Positions 10,372 to 20,337 of a stretch of 64,000 nt of DNA are shown here, piece by piece (within the stretch, counting starts at the first letter, position 1; each line of letters opens with the position of its first letter). The stretch covers positions 62,001 to 126,000 of the forward strand of contig NZ_JAKRMU010000004.1 of assembly GCF_022345965.1 (NCBI RefSeq), in the 5' to 3' direction. Below the pieces are notes generated by a model that was given only the letters and a program-made list of their open reading frames with translations, ran no database searches and was not told the DNA's origin. This DNA comes from Corynebacterium sp. ACRQK (lineage in GTDB: Bacteria > Actinomycetota > Actinomycetes > Mycobacteriales > Mycobacteriaceae). The position numbers were made by a program, and so were the translations under genes.

Positions 10372-11501
10372 TAGTGCTCCTGGGTGGCAGCATCTGCGAC
10401 AGCTTCGACGAGCTCGGGCAGAGTGGTCTTCTTGGCCAGATCCATCTCGATGAAAGCGTCCGCCAGGTCGCCCAAGGACATCACGAAGGCAGCCTGTGGG
10501 ACGAATCCGTAGGTGTTCTGGATCTGCTCGGCTTCGCGAGCTAGTCGGTCGGCAGCAGACTTGCGGCGGCCCTGGTTGTTCTCGGAGACCACCGGCTCTT
10601 CGAATGCGTTGACCATGGAGATAGAGCGGTCATCGCGCACAGTCACGTAGACGAGCTCCGGCACACTGTTGTGTGCGAAGGTATTCTGCTTACCCGTGGG
10701 CAGCGACGTGATGAAGCTCTCTGTGAAAGCCTTAATGGCTTCAGCCAACACATCCTGGTTGTCGAGATTCTCCGCCAGTGAGTCGACGTCGAGCGTGGCG
10801 AATCGGTACAGGGTGGAGGACATCATCTGTACGGTGCCCATCATGGCTGCACCGACTTCTTCGTCAGCTTCCACCATGTCGTCGACCGCGGTGTAGAAGT
10901 CGAACTCCGGCTCGGATTCATGCACGCCAATAGCGTGTGCGACCTGGACGGATGCGTCGACGTTGAAGTCCGGAGCTTCTGCGACCATACGGCCGAACAT
11001 GCTGATGTCCACGCCATGTTCTTGGTCGAACAGCACAGATACTTCCCTCTTCGGGAACTTACTTTCTTCGCGGTGGTCGATTGCGTACTGGGCCAGGTTG
11101 CTCACCTGTCGGACGCTTAGGAAGAGCAAGTATCCGAGTTCAGACTTCTGTTCTACTTCCTCACCTTCAGCCTTTGCGGTCTTCCTCTTGGTCAGCTTGA
11201 AGCCAGCAGCGGTGAAGACCTTCTCGGAAAGGGTGGTTGCTTCGGCCTCTTCGATGGAAGTATCCAGCTCTTGGATGCGATCTGCGATCAGCTCGATTGC
11301 GCGACGGGTACGGTATCCCACGAAGCCAGTGGGGAACTTCTCGCCGAAATCCTTGCGGATGGCACGCTTCCAGGCTTGGGAGGAAACACGCTGACGTGGC
11401 GCACCGCCGAAAATCGCAGTCTTCGGAGCGCCCGTATCGTCACGGTTAATCAGGCTCGGTGGAAGGGTCTGCAGGGCGTGGAAATCAATGGTGATGGACA
11501 T
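10371..11501 (-). CDS. cas7e: Cascade backbone subunit Cas7e (CasC/Cse4)
   Basis: Six copies of Cas7 form the crRNA-binding backbone of Cascade. The 376-residue protein starts MSITIDFHALQTLPPSLINRD, the family N-terminus, and has PRQRVSSQAWKRAIR, which matches the RNA-contacting region of CasC. The frame is open 39 codons further upstream, but those overlap cse2. The ATG at 11501 is preceded by AAAGGAA at proper spacing and gives the usual length, so I chose it. The gap to cse2 is 28 bp. Confidence 0.96.
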   Translation of the reverse strand: MSITIDFHALQTLPPSLINRDDTGAPKTAIFGGAPRQRVSSQAWKRAIRKDFGEKFPTGFVGYRTRRAIELIADRIQELDTSIEEAEATTLSEKVFTAAGFKLTKRKTAKAEGEEVEQKSELGYLLFLSVRQVSNLAQYAIDHREESKFPKREVSVLFDQEHGVDISMFGRMVAEAPDFNVDASVQVAHAIGVHESEPEFDFYTAVDDMVEADEEVGAAMMGTVQMMSSTLYRFATLDVDSLAENLDNQDVLAEAIKAFTESFITSLPTGKQNTFAHNSVPELVYVTVRDDRSISMVNAFEEPVVSENNQGRRKSAADRLAREAEQIQNTYGFVPQAAFVMSLGDLADAFIEMDLAKKTTLPELVEAVADAATQEH

Positions 11502-11529
11502 GAAGAGATTCCTTTCGAAATGAACAGTT

Positions 11530-12165
11530 TTAGTTTTCTTGGGTAGTAGCGGAGCCGTCGATGTCGCGCGGGTACCGTGCAAAGGCGAAGTCGCGACCCC
11601 ACCGCAGTAGCACGCCATTACGAGTGCGTGGGTTCGAGAGTTTGCGCAGATCCGCGGCGAACCAGCCGTAGTTAAGACGGAGATCGTTGGATCGGAGCAG
11701 CGAAATGAGGGAGCGGGTTTGGATCAGCCGGGATTGGGCGGTCCGAGCAAGCACCAGCGCGTCGAAGCGACCCTTGATAGATTTCGATTCGCTGGTCTGA
11801 GCTAGCCGACCACAGGCACTGGCAAACGAATGGGATTCATCGTGTACCTCGTGAGTCGCGCCTTGCATGTGGAGCGCGAAGAACGTAAGCGCGTGAAATG
11901 CTGCCTCCTCGGATGGGGAAGGGGTATCACCACGTCCAACCTCCTTTTCGGACAGAGGTACAACTAGGGAAGAAAGAACGCTTTCGAAAACTAGGGGGTT
12001 TTTGTCTACGGGCTGGCCAGCCGACTTCCGAAGTTCCGCGAGCGTGCCGCGAGCCCTGGCCTGGTTGGGGTAACCAGTCCGGCCGAGATAGTCGGTCTGA
12101 AGCTGGCTACAGGTGGCAGCGACCGCTGAACTCAGCCGTGGCCGGTCATCAGTTACTTGTTCCAT
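11530..12165 (-). CDS. cse2: Cascade small subunit Cse2 (CasB, Cas11)
   Basis: Cse2 forms the dimeric belly of Cascade that stabilises the target R-loop. The 211-residue protein is all-helical in appearance. It contains FHALTFFALHMQ and LLRSNDLRLNYGWFAADLRKL, then RWGRDFAFARY, a typical CasB C-terminus. It is preceded by AGGAAAA 5 nt before the ATG. Its place between cse1 and cas7 is the standard I-E order. Confidence 0.94.
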   Translation of the reverse strand: MEQVTDDRPRLSSAVAATCSQLQTDYLGRTGYPNQARARGTLAELRKSAGQPVDKNPLVFESVLSSLVVPLSEKEVGRGDTPSPSEEAAFHALTFFALHMQGATHEVHDESHSFASACGRLAQTSESKSIKGRFDALVLARTAQSRLIQTRSLISLLRSNDLRLNYGWFAADLRKLSNPRTRNGVLLRWGRDFAFARYPRDIDGSATTQEN

Positions 12166-12210
12166 GATTTTCCTATTCTTGGTGTGTCTAGCGGTGAAAG
12201 TTGAGAATGC

Positions 12211-13845
12211 TTAGCGCGGAACGGTACGCGGAAGAATTTCACGGAGCTTCCTCTGCAGCCAGCTCATGACTGTTCCAGCGGACACGAAGCGCTCATCATC
12301 GTTAGACTCGATGATCCTGCCGACCAGTGCCTTGGGGCCGGCACCGACGAGAAGCACGTCTGCGTGTTCTAGGACAGCGTTGCGAACGGTCATCTCCCAA
12401 GCTTTCAGCCGGGGCTCTAGATCTGCGCCGTGCAGAGACTTCATCCATTCGCTGAATTTCGGTTCTAGCTCGGCTAGGAGAGTGTCCGTTGCAGCTGGCT
12501 GGAATTCGTAGTCTCCACCCGCAGCCTGGAAGAGCTGACCTGCAAAGCTGCCCAGCATTGTTCCAGCCTGGCTAGTCGCTGCTGCTAGGTTGAGCACTGC
12601 CTGACGTTGGTCGAGCGCGGACTTAGGAAGAATTTCTAGCGGCAACTCGAATTGCGTGCTGATGCTAATGCCCACGACGGCGCTATTGGGCCCGTACTCC
12701 ATGGAAGTCATGGAGACGTTCAAGGTTTCCGGCAGATCAACCTCGTTCTCCTTGAGGTAAGCAAGCTGGTCGATCGTCTTAGGACGTTTAGGGGCTCGGT
12801 TTTTAGCGTCGTAAACCGGGTCGGTTTCCAACGCGATCAACGGTTCCAAACTGCGCCACATTGTCCGCTGGGAATCGAGAGGCTTGGGGTAGTAGACGTC
12901 CAGAGTTTTCGTGGACTTGTTCTTGCTGAAACGGTAGGGCGTCATCGGATCGTCCTGGATATTTGCATTTGCATTGGGAATGCGATCTCCGTTCGAGACA
13001 AGAACCCGAGTGATCAGACCTTCGTTCGGGAAAAGCCGGATTCGCCTAGATTGCCAGGTCAGAATTTCAGCCGGCCCCTTGGGGTAGATGCCATCCTTGT
13101 TTGCAGGATCCAGGCGTTGAGCGGAGGTGTCTGGTTCGCGTTCCCACACGGGATGGTCATCCTTTGCTTGGAGGGCTCCACCGGTGGTGTTCAATGCCAG
13201 GGTTTCCTGGAGGTTTTCCCCAAGAATGATCGTTGCAGTGATAGCGCCGGTCCAACCGGTGCCGATTGGGTAGCCCCTTCCGCCCTTGACACGGGGGTCA
13301 CCAACGGCTCCGGATTTGATCCCAGAATAGTCGTAGGCCTGAACGTAAATCAGCCAGCGAGCTGCCTCTGCAAAGGTGAGCGACAATAAGCCATCGCCGG
13401 CACGGAGCGTAAAGTAGTCGTCTTCGAAATCCGGTACGATCCGTCGCACATCGGTAGTCGCGTTCTTGCTCGTATGCAGATCAGCAACCTGCATGAAGGG
13501 TTGCTTTGGATCGAGAAGGTCAAAACGGTCAGCGTAGCGCTCCAGATAGTTCAGCACGGCATTGTCTGGTTCGTTCTCCGCAGCGGCTTCCAGCCTGTCG
13601 GGAATCCATTCAGCCATATCCAGCTCTGTACCTGAACCGCTCTGCAATTCCTGGCGATGTGCGCACCAGTAAACCGTTAGCAGCAGGCGATAGATGGCGA
13701 CGTCCTGCAAAGGGCTGTCACCACGAATGGATGCGACTGAATGGAAACCGTCGAAGATCTCGCGCAGGCTGAGCTCTGCAGCGGAGCCATCGGTCAGCGT
13801 AGTGAGAATCCACGGCTGATCGAGGAGGCTAAAGCTCTCCGTCAC
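12211..13845 (-). CDS. cse1: Cascade large subunit Cse1 (CasA, Cas8e)
   Basis: Cse1 recognises the PAM and recruits Cas3. The N-terminus (SFSLLDQPWI) is the CasA signature, followed by LSLREIF and further CasA-like segments. I chose the GTG at 13845, preceded by GAAAGGAAG at about 7 nt, giving 544 residues, the usual size. An in-frame ATG at 13905 would add 20 residues not expected in the family; it also has an AAAGGG 4 nt upstream, so it cannot be excluded. The gene follows cas3 by about 125 bp and may have its own start signals there. Confidence 0.94.
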   Translation of the reverse strand: MTESFSLLDQPWILTTLTDGSAAELSLREIFDGFHSVASIRGDSPLQDVAIYRLLLTVYWCAHRQELQSGSGTELDMAEWIPDRLEAAAENEPDNAVLNYLERYADRFDLLDPKQPFMQVADLHTSKNATTDVRRIVPDFEDDYFTLRAGDGLLSLTFAEAARWLIYVQAYDYSGIKSGAVGDPRVKGGRGYPIGTGWTGAITATIILGENLQETLALNTTGGALQAKDDHPVWEREPDTSAQRLDPANKDGIYPKGPAEILTWQSRRIRLFPNEGLITRVLVSNGDRIPNANANIQDDPMTPYRFSKNKSTKTLDVYYPKPLDSQRTMWRSLEPLIALETDPVYDAKNRAPKRPKTIDQLAYLKENEVDLPETLNVSMTSMEYGPNSAVVGISISTQFELPLEILPKSALDQRQAVLNLAAATSQAGTMLGSFAGQLFQAAGGDYEFQPAATDTLLAELEPKFSEWMKSLHGADLEPRLKAWEMTVRNAVLEHADVLLVGAGPKALVGRIIESNDDERFVSAGTVMSWLQRKLREILPRTVPR

Positions 13846-13971
13846 GATAATTCTTCCTTTCGTGTGTAGTTCTGCTGTGTACTTTCGGTATGCAGTTTTG
13901 GGCATATCCCTTTCTAGGGAGGTCGAAACAGCTTTTCATTTGTCACTAAAGCTACTTGTAAATCAAACATT

Positions 13972-16824
13972 TTAGGCGCCTTTGCGAGATCCAGGGAACC
14001 CCTCGGTTCGCAGGCCGAGGAGCTCTGAGTAGCTAATCTTCACGTCCGCCAAGCTGGCCTCAAGGTTTTGGTCTAGGCGTAGCGCTACTTGTCCCCGGAG
14101 GAGGTAGTGGTCCTTCCATCCTTCTGGCGTTTGGTCTTCCAAAGCATCGACTGTGCGATCCCACACCTTGTCGGAGCGTGTGAACATGGTGGGTAGACGA
14201 ACAGTGGAAGCAGCAAGCTGAAAGGCTGTATCGAAGTTAGGGATTGTCGTGTCTTCCACTACGCACTCAGATTGCTCGTTACCTGGTACGGGGAGAGGGC
14301 GATAGCCGTATTCATCATCGACGATCGGAATGACCTCGATGCTGTTATCGGCATCGCGGACGGAGGCCGTTGCTTTGATCTCTTCCTCTGAGTGATCGCG
14401 GACGAGCATCTCAAAGAGTGAATCCAACCGTTTGCCGGTTTCATCGGGGCTCGGTATACGGAAGACCTTCGATCGTGACTTATCGGAGTCGTCCTTGCCT
14501 CGACTACTTGTTTTGGATTCTTCCCACCGGGCTGCCCACGTTTCCGGAAAGTTATGATCCGCGTCGAGGTCGTATGCTCTTTGAACTAGTTCTGGAACGT
14601 CGGAGGGGCGCCGGAATCCTTTATCCACGACCTCTGTGGAGAGGAGTTGGTAAGTCGTGAGTAGCAATGCATCGTCGTAGATGTATTCTGTGCCGGAATC
14701 CCATACGGGAACTGGGGTCGTTTCTTCGACACCACGAATGTAGATGCGGGCATCACGTAGTTTTTCCGGCCGATCGCTGTCAGGCCGACGGTGGCGATGC
14801 AAGCGCCCAGCTCGTTGAATAATCAGATCCATCGGTGCGATGTCGGTGATCAGTGCGTCGGCGTCGATATCAAGGCTCTGCTCGAGAGTCTGCGTACCGC
14901 ATACGATGCGTAGGGTAGGGCGCCCGTGTTTTCTATGTGACGTCGGCCCCAGCTCGTTGAGGAGTTCTTCTTCGTGACGGGCCCGATCGAGGCTGGTGAA
15001 TGCGGAGTGATGGAGGCGAACCTCACCAGGAAATACTGAGTCCAGAGCTGCGAAAGATTCTTGGGCGCGCTTGATGGTGTTGCAAATGACAAGAACCACG
15101 CCGCCGTCGGAACAGAGCTCGGTGACGAGTTGTGTTAGCTCCTTAACGGAGTTATCGACGATCTCGACCTTGGCGTGCATGTCGTCGGGACGTGGGGCGA
15201 CGGCCTGTTCTCTGATACCTTCCTCGGACACAAGAGTGAGAAGTGGATAACCTTCACCGGCTAGAGGAAGGTTTTCCGCACCTATCTGGCCACCGTAAGC
15301 TGCAACGAGCTCCTCTTTGCGGCTGGTCGGTAAGGTGGCGGACAGGAGGATAACCGGAACGCCGTATGCGGCGAGCCACCGCAAGGTTTCGGCGAGATAT
15401 TCGTTGGTGTAGGTCGAGTAGGCGTGAACCTCATCGAATATCACCACCTTCCCAGCGAGCGCCAGGTGCCGCAGCATGGAGTGTCGAATTTGAAGCGCCA
15501 TCATTAGAACTTGGTCGATGGTTCCGACCACGAAGTTGGATAACAGGCCGTTCTTGCGGCCGGATAGCCAGTCGGTGGCGATGACAGACCCATGGCCAGC
15601 ACAATCCTCGCCGATGTCGCGGTAGCGGAGCTTGCGGTAATCCTTATTGAGGCGGTTCTTGCTGTGGGCTAGATAGAGAGACGACACAGCAGAGCTTTCA
15701 GTGATGTTCTCAACCCAGCGGGAAAACCGTTTGAAAAGCCCGTTGGCCGTTGCCATTGTGGGTGCCGCTAGAATCGCGCCGCTGGCGCGATTGTGCTGGG
15801 CGAATAGTAGAGCCGCTTGGAGGGCACCTTCAGTCTTCCCTTCTCCGGTTGGAGCTTCGATTATGAGTAGGGCCGGGCCGGGGGGCTTGGAGCTCAGTAG
15901 TTCTGCAATTGCGGTTTGAACGGGGCGTGGAGTGGCGCTTTCTGGCCAGGAGAAGCTTGCGCGATAGTTTTCGGCAACCTGAGCCGGATCTTCGCTGAAG
16001 TGTTTGAACTCGGTGTGGAGGTCGAACTTAGCTTTCGCCATTCCCAGCTTGATGCGATCAGCTTGAGAACCGCTAAAGCGAAGAGGGAAGAAATCGGTGT
16101 TGGAAGCCAGCCAGTCGCACATAACGGTGAAGCCGGTGATGATCTGAATGGCTATTGTTGGTGGCTTGCCTTCTACGGCGTCAAGGGCAAGTTGAACGTT
16201 AGTGGTAGCGGCGAAAGCATCCAGAATCTCGTTGACGGCGCTTAGCCACTCGGGAGGATAGTTATTGACGAAGGTGGTTGCTGCCTTCCGGCCAGCCGTG
16301 GTGAGCCAACCGTGGTGAGCTTCCACCGTTTGGGTTAGTGACAAAGCAACGGGAGCTTTGAGTCCATGTGTCTTTAGCCAGCGCTTCAGCAGTTCCCGAG
16401 AATAAAGCGGGTGGGCGAGGCTGGCGACATCTTCATCGGGAGTAAGGTCTGGGATAGGGATGCCAGCGTCCTCGAGTGTGTAAAGCAGTGGCGCGTTCGT
16501 TTCGGGGGAGCGAAGCTTTCGGATAAAGGGTGCTGACAATTTTCCGCAATCATGTGCGGAAACGAGGAAAACCGTGAGTGAGCGGATGTGTTCGGGGGAG
16601 AGTCGTGTGCTGCGGCTGAGGAAGTCCTTGATCTGGGGGGAGAGCCAGGAATCCCAAAGATAGGTTGCGACCGCGCCGGAATCGACCATGTGCTGAACGA
16701 GGGACATTGGTCCATGCTCGTCTCCCGATTTGGCTAGGAAGGCGCTGGCTGTGGGGGAGAAACTGTCGACCACGCCATTCCAAGAATCTAAATCGAACAG
16801 TGGTGCGCTGTGGGGGTCTGTCAT
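13972..16824 (-). CDS. cas3: CRISPR-associated helicase-nuclease Cas3
   Basis: Cas3 nicks and processively degrades DNA bound by Cascade. The 950 residues carry an N-terminal HD nuclease (His45, His91-Asp92, His170-His171) and a superfamily 2 helicase with Walker A EAPTGEGKT (323-331), DEVH box (464-467), motif III SATLP (495-499) and motif VI QRAGRLHRH (670-678). All key residues are present, so interference should be possible. It is the first gene of the operon. The upstream region is AT-rich and contains a candidate promoter as well as a relic CRISPR unit in the opposite orientation. Confidence 0.97.
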   Translation of the reverse strand: MTDPHSAPLFDLDSWNGVVDSFSPTASAFLAKSGDEHGPMSLVQHMVDSGAVATYLWDSWLSPQIKDFLSRSTRLSPEHIRSLTVFLVSAHDCGKLSAPFIRKLRSPETNAPLLYTLEDAGIPIPDLTPDEDVASLAHPLYSRELLKRWLKTHGLKAPVALSLTQTVEAHHGWLTTAGRKAATTFVNNYPPEWLSAVNEILDAFAATTNVQLALDAVEGKPPTIAIQIITGFTVMCDWLASNTDFFPLRFSGSQADRIKLGMAKAKFDLHTEFKHFSEDPAQVAENYRASFSWPESATPRPVQTAIAELLSSKPPGPALLIIEAPTGEGKTEGALQAALLFAQHNRASGAILAAPTMATANGLFKRFSRWVENITESSAVSSLYLAHSKNRLNKDYRKLRYRDIGEDCAGHGSVIATDWLSGRKNGLLSNFVVGTIDQVLMMALQIRHSMLRHLALAGKVVIFDEVHAYSTYTNEYLAETLRWLAAYGVPVILLSATLPTSRKEELVAAYGGQIGAENLPLAGEGYPLLTLVSEEGIREQAVAPRPDDMHAKVEIVDNSVKELTQLVTELCSDGGVVLVICNTIKRAQESFAALDSVFPGEVRLHHSAFTSLDRARHEEELLNELGPTSHRKHGRPTLRIVCGTQTLEQSLDIDADALITDIAPMDLIIQRAGRLHRHRRPDSDRPEKLRDARIYIRGVEETTPVPVWDSGTEYIYDDALLLTTYQLLSTEVVDKGFRRPSDVPELVQRAYDLDADHNFPETWAARWEESKTSSRGKDDSDKSRSKVFRIPSPDETGKRLDSLFEMLVRDHSEEEIKATASVRDADNSIEVIPIVDDEYGYRPLPVPGNEQSECVVEDTTIPNFDTAFQLAASTVRLPTMFTRSDKVWDRTVDALEDQTPEGWKDHYLLRGQVALRLDQNLEASLADVKISYSELLGLRTEGFPGSRKGA

Positions 16825-16860
16825 GTCCGTTGGCTTTCGTAGTGTTGTGTTTTACGAACA

Positions 16861-16889
16861 AAGTTAGCAGAAGAATTCTTACCTTGCAA
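16861..16889 (-). promoter_or_regulatory. Candidate promoter of the cas operon
   Basis: Read on the minus strand, TTGCAA (16889-16884) and TAACTT (16866-16861) are separated by 17 bp, fitting a loose corynebacterial -35/-10 pair. The -10 lies about 36 bp upstream of the cas3 ATG. The surrounding 70 bp are clearly more AT-rich than the genes. Confidence 0.4.
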
Positions 16890-16971
16890 TGCCAATTTAG
16901 AAATAATATGAAGTGTGTCGCGAGCTGGGTGAAGCCTGCAGTTTTGTAGGGTGGGGAACTGGTGATGCCCA

Positions 16972-17060
16972 TGTCTCCCTGCGACAGCTGGGATGAGCCG
17001 TTGGCCTTGCATGGTTCAGAACATGGGATCACATTCTCCCCGCGCCAGCGGGGCTTGCTT
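16972..17060 (+). CRISPR. Relic mini-array: two degenerate I-E repeats, one 33-bp spacer
   Basis: Two repeat-like segments start at 16972 and 17033, exactly 61 bp apart, the period of the main array. The first matches the repeat at 22 of 28 positions and keeps the GGGATGAGCC end. The second matches at 20 of 28 positions and has the 18-nt core CTCCCCGCGCCAGCGGGG intact but a decayed handle. Between them are 33 bp (17000-17032), the standard spacer length. Orientation is plus strand, opposite to the main array. A weaker GTG...GAAGCC resemblance near 16913 is unconvincing. Confidence 0.75.
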
Positions 17061-17080
17061 AGAAAACAGTGCTTAACGCC

Positions 17081-17758
17081 CTAAAGGCTCAACCCCTCAA
17101 TCCCGTGCACCGTCACCGTCTCGGATAGCGCAACGCGGCCCGGGGCGGTCTCGTACACCGGGCTGGATTCATCCGCCCGGCCGAAGGTCAGCGCAGTGAC
17201 CAGCTTGTACTCCTCATCTACGCCCAGGAACTCGCGCACCGTCGGCGCCAGAAGGGAGATCATGCCCTGCGGCACCCCGTGGTAGCCGTGGGCAGTAAGG
17301 GACAGCAGGAAATTCTCCGCGTACGTCCCCTGGTCAAAAGCCGCACGAACACGGTCACCAATTGGCGGGATAAACATCAGCGCCGAGTACGGGGCGCCGA
17401 AGAAGCGCAGGTTCTCGCGAACGAACTCCGTGCGCGCCTCCTTATCCTCACGGGTAATGCCCAGCAGCCCGTACATCTTTGCCGCCAGCTCCTTAGAGCG
17501 TTGCGGGTGTACGCCCTCGCCGTAGTCCACGGTGAAGTCGGGGTTCAGTCCGTTGGTATCGAACTCCTCGATCAGCGCGGCGCTTAAGTCTTTCAACTTT
17601 TGGCCACCGATCACGTGGACGTTCCACGGCTGGGTGTTGGAGTTAGAGGGCGCGGACTGGGCGTCCAGCAGAATCTCCTTGATGTCCTCTGCCGGAATCT
17701 CGTCCGGCAGGAACGCGCGAGGGGAGTGGCGGTTACGTATGAATTCAGAAAAATTCAT
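17081..17758 (-). CDS. Nitroreductase family protein
   Basis: An FMN-dependent oxidoreductase of the nitroreductase fold, probably reducing nitro compounds or quinones with NAD(P)H. The 225 residues show FIRNRHSPRAF near the N-terminus (FMN phosphate contact), SAPSNSNTQPWNVHVI (the classic SxxNxQPW motif) and GVPQGMISL in the C-terminal half. I chose the ATG at 17758, since the family starts close to the RxSxRxF motif. The open frame extends 14 codons to a GTG. It is a single gene between the relic CRISPR unit and the divergent glu operon. The substrate is unknown. Confidence 0.85.
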   Translation of the reverse strand: MNFSEFIRNRHSPRAFLPDEIPAEDIKEILLDAQSAPSNSNTQPWNVHVIGGQKLKDLSAALIEEFDTNGLNPDFTVDYGEGVHPQRSKELAAKMYGLLGITREDKEARTEFVRENLRFFGAPYSALMFIPPIGDRVRAAFDQGTYAENFLLSLTAHGYHGVPQGMISLLAPTVREFLGVDEEYKLVTALTFGRADESSPVYETAPGRVALSETVTVHGIEGLSL

Positions 17759-17949
17759 GCTCGCCACCGTACGCTCTTTTTTGCCCTCAACACAGGTCAC
17801 TGATGTCTACTCCCAGCGATCACGTGGATGGTCAACCATCGCCTTTAAGGAGTTCACGCTAAGGGCGTCAATAAGCAATCAATAAGCCAACGACAACCAA
17901 CAACAGTGAGGTATCTTGCTTTCATTTCCTAAAAGTGACCTTCGTTACC

Positions 17950-17955
17950 TATTAT
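17950..17955 (+). promoter_or_regulatory. -10 box of the glu operon, leaderless start
   Basis: TATTAT ends 7 nt before the ATG at 17963, placing transcription start at or next to the start codon. This supports 17963 rather than the internal ATG at 17990. The upstream 100 bp are AT-rich. Confidence 0.45.
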
Positions 17956-17962
17956 TTGTTTC

Positions 17963-18718
<756 letters not shown>

Positions 18719-18737
18719 TTCGGGAAGCGAGTTACAC

Positions 18738-19634
18738 ATGTCTACCTTCACAAGCGCACTCAAGCGCCTCACCGCTGCAGTGGTTGCCACCGCAAGCGTG
18801 GTGGCGCTGACCGCGTGCGGCTCTGGCGGTGCCCGCGACCTGCTGGCGGATATCGAATCCGGCCACGTCGTAATGGGCACCAAGTACGACCAACCGAACC
18901 TGGGTGAGCGCACCCCGGACAAGCAGTTCGCCGGCCTGGATACCGACGTATCCCGCTACGTGGTGGAATACATCGCAAAGAAGCACGGCTGGGCCACGCC
19001 AGAAATCGAATGGCGCGAAACCCCCTCCGCACAGCGCGAGACCCTCATCAACAACGGTGAGGTCAACATGATCACCGCCACGTACTCCATCAACAAAGGT
19101 CGCCTGAAGGCCGTGGACTTCGCAGGCCCCTACCTGGTCACCCACCAGGCGCTGCTGGTTCGCGAAGATTCCGGAATCAAGGGCCTGAACGACATCGCTC
19201 CGGGCACCCGCCTGTGCTCCGTATCCGGCTCCACCCCGGCACAGAAGGTGAAGGACGCGCTGCCAGAAGTGCAGCTGCAGGAGTTCGACACCTACGCCGC
19301 GTGTGCGGAGGGCCTGAAGCAGGGCGTGGTGGATGCAACCACTACGGACGCGACCATTCTGGCTGGCTTCGCACAGCGCTACAAGGATCGTTTTGGCGAA
19401 GAGTACAGCGTTATCCAGCTAAAGAAGGATGACGGCAGCTTCTGGACCAACGAAAACTACGGCATTGGCCTGCCTAAGGGCGACGACAAAGCCAAGGCGG
19501 AGGTCAACGAAGCGCTGAACGAAATGCACGATTCCGGCGAGTTCCAGAAGATCGTCGCCAAGAACCTGGGCGACAACGTGGATCTCGGCGAGAAGCCAAA
19601 GATCGGCGACCTGTCGTTCGTCGACAAGAAGTAG
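18738..19634 (+). CDS. gluB: Glutamate-type ABC importer, substrate-binding lipoprotein
   Basis: Family 3 periplasmic-type binding protein, membrane-anchored. The N-terminus has a lipoprotein signal with lipobox LTAC and the lipidated Cys27. The mature part has the expected segments: GTKYDQPNLG, GLDTDVSRYVVEYIAKK, ETLINNGEVNMITATYSI and WTNENYGIGLPKGDD near the end. The length of 298 fits GluB. It starts 19 bp after gluA and is followed by the permeases. Confidence 0.92.
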   Translation: MSTFTSALKRLTAAVVATASVVALTACGSGGARDLLADIESGHVVMGTKYDQPNLGERTPDKQFAGLDTDVSRYVVEYIAKKHGWATPEIEWRETPSAQRETLINNGEVNMITATYSINKGRLKAVDFAGPYLVTHQALLVREDSGIKGLNDIAPGTRLCSVSGSTPAQKVKDALPEVQLQEFDTYAACAEGLKQGVVDATTTDATILAGFAQRYKDRFGEEYSVIQLKKDDGSFWTNENYGIGLPKGDDKAKAEVNEALNEMHDSGEFQKIVAKNLGDNVDLGEKPKIGDLSFVDKK

Positions 19635-19650
19635 GAAGGAGGAACGCACT

Positions 19651-20337
19651 ATGAACCCCGAACTATGGTCCGAGATGAAGCCCGAACTGCTTCCAGCATT
19701 TTGGGTGACCGTCAAGTTGACGTTCTTCTCCGCGGTCGGATCGCTGATCTTCGGCATTATCCTGACCGCCATGCGCGTGAGCCCCGTGGGCATCCTGCGT
19801 AACCTGTCCGCGTGGTACATCAACATTGTTCGTAACACCCCGCTGACGTTGATCATTCTGCTGGCCTCCATGGGCCTGTACTACAACCTGGGCCTGCTGC
19901 TGGCGGTGGAGAACGATTCCTTCATTGAAAAGCAGAACTTCCGCCTGGCAGTCCTGGCCTTCGTGGCCTACACCTCCTGCTTCGTGGCGGAATCCCTTCG
20001 CTCCGGTATCAACACCGTGCCCTTCGGCCAGGCCGAGGCCGCCCGCTCCCTGGGGCTAAGCTTCGGCCAGAATTTCCGGCACGTGATCTTCCCGCAGGCC
20101 CTGCGCGGCGCGATCGTGCCGCTGGGCAACACCCTGATCGCGCTGACGAAGAACACCACCATCGCCTCGGTGATCGGTGTGGCTGAAGCGTCCCTGTTGA
20201 TGAAGACCCTCACGGAGGACTACGCCAGCGACATTCTGGTGATCTTCGGTGTAGTCGCAATCGGATTTATCATCTTGACTCTGCCTACCGGGTTGTTCTT
20301 CGGTTGGGCAGGTAAGCGATGGGCGGTGAAGCGCTAA
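19651..20337 (+). CDS. gluC: Glutamate-type ABC importer, permease 1
   Basis: HisMQ-type permease of 228 residues with about five membrane helices and the cytoplasmic EAA loop ([21 protein letters not shown]) that docks to the ATPase. [14 protein letters not shown] is typical of amino-acid permeases. It is preceded by AGGAGG 9 nt before the ATG. The stop overlaps the gluD start. Confidence 0.92.
   Translation: MNPELWSEMKPELLPAFWVTVKLTFFSAVGSLIFGIILTAMRVSPVGILRNLSAWYINIVRNTPLTLIILLASMGLYYNLGLLLAVENDSFIEKQNFRLAVLAFVAYTSCFVAESLRSGINTVPFGQAEAARSLGLSFGQNFRHVIFPQALRGAIVPLGNTLIALTKNTTIASVIGVAEASLLMKTLTEDYASDILVIFGVVAIGFIILTLPTGLFFGWAGKRWAVKR

Noticed and set aside
10371..11618. Longer Cas7 start at 11618 (415 residues)
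   Set aside because: The extra 39 codons lie in cse2, are not typical of the family, and the ATG at 11501 has a good ribosome site.
16913..16936. A third relic repeat before the mini-array
   Set aside because: GTG...GCG...GGG...GAAGCC needs several gaps to fit and its spacing is 59 rather than 61 bp; not distinguishable from chance.
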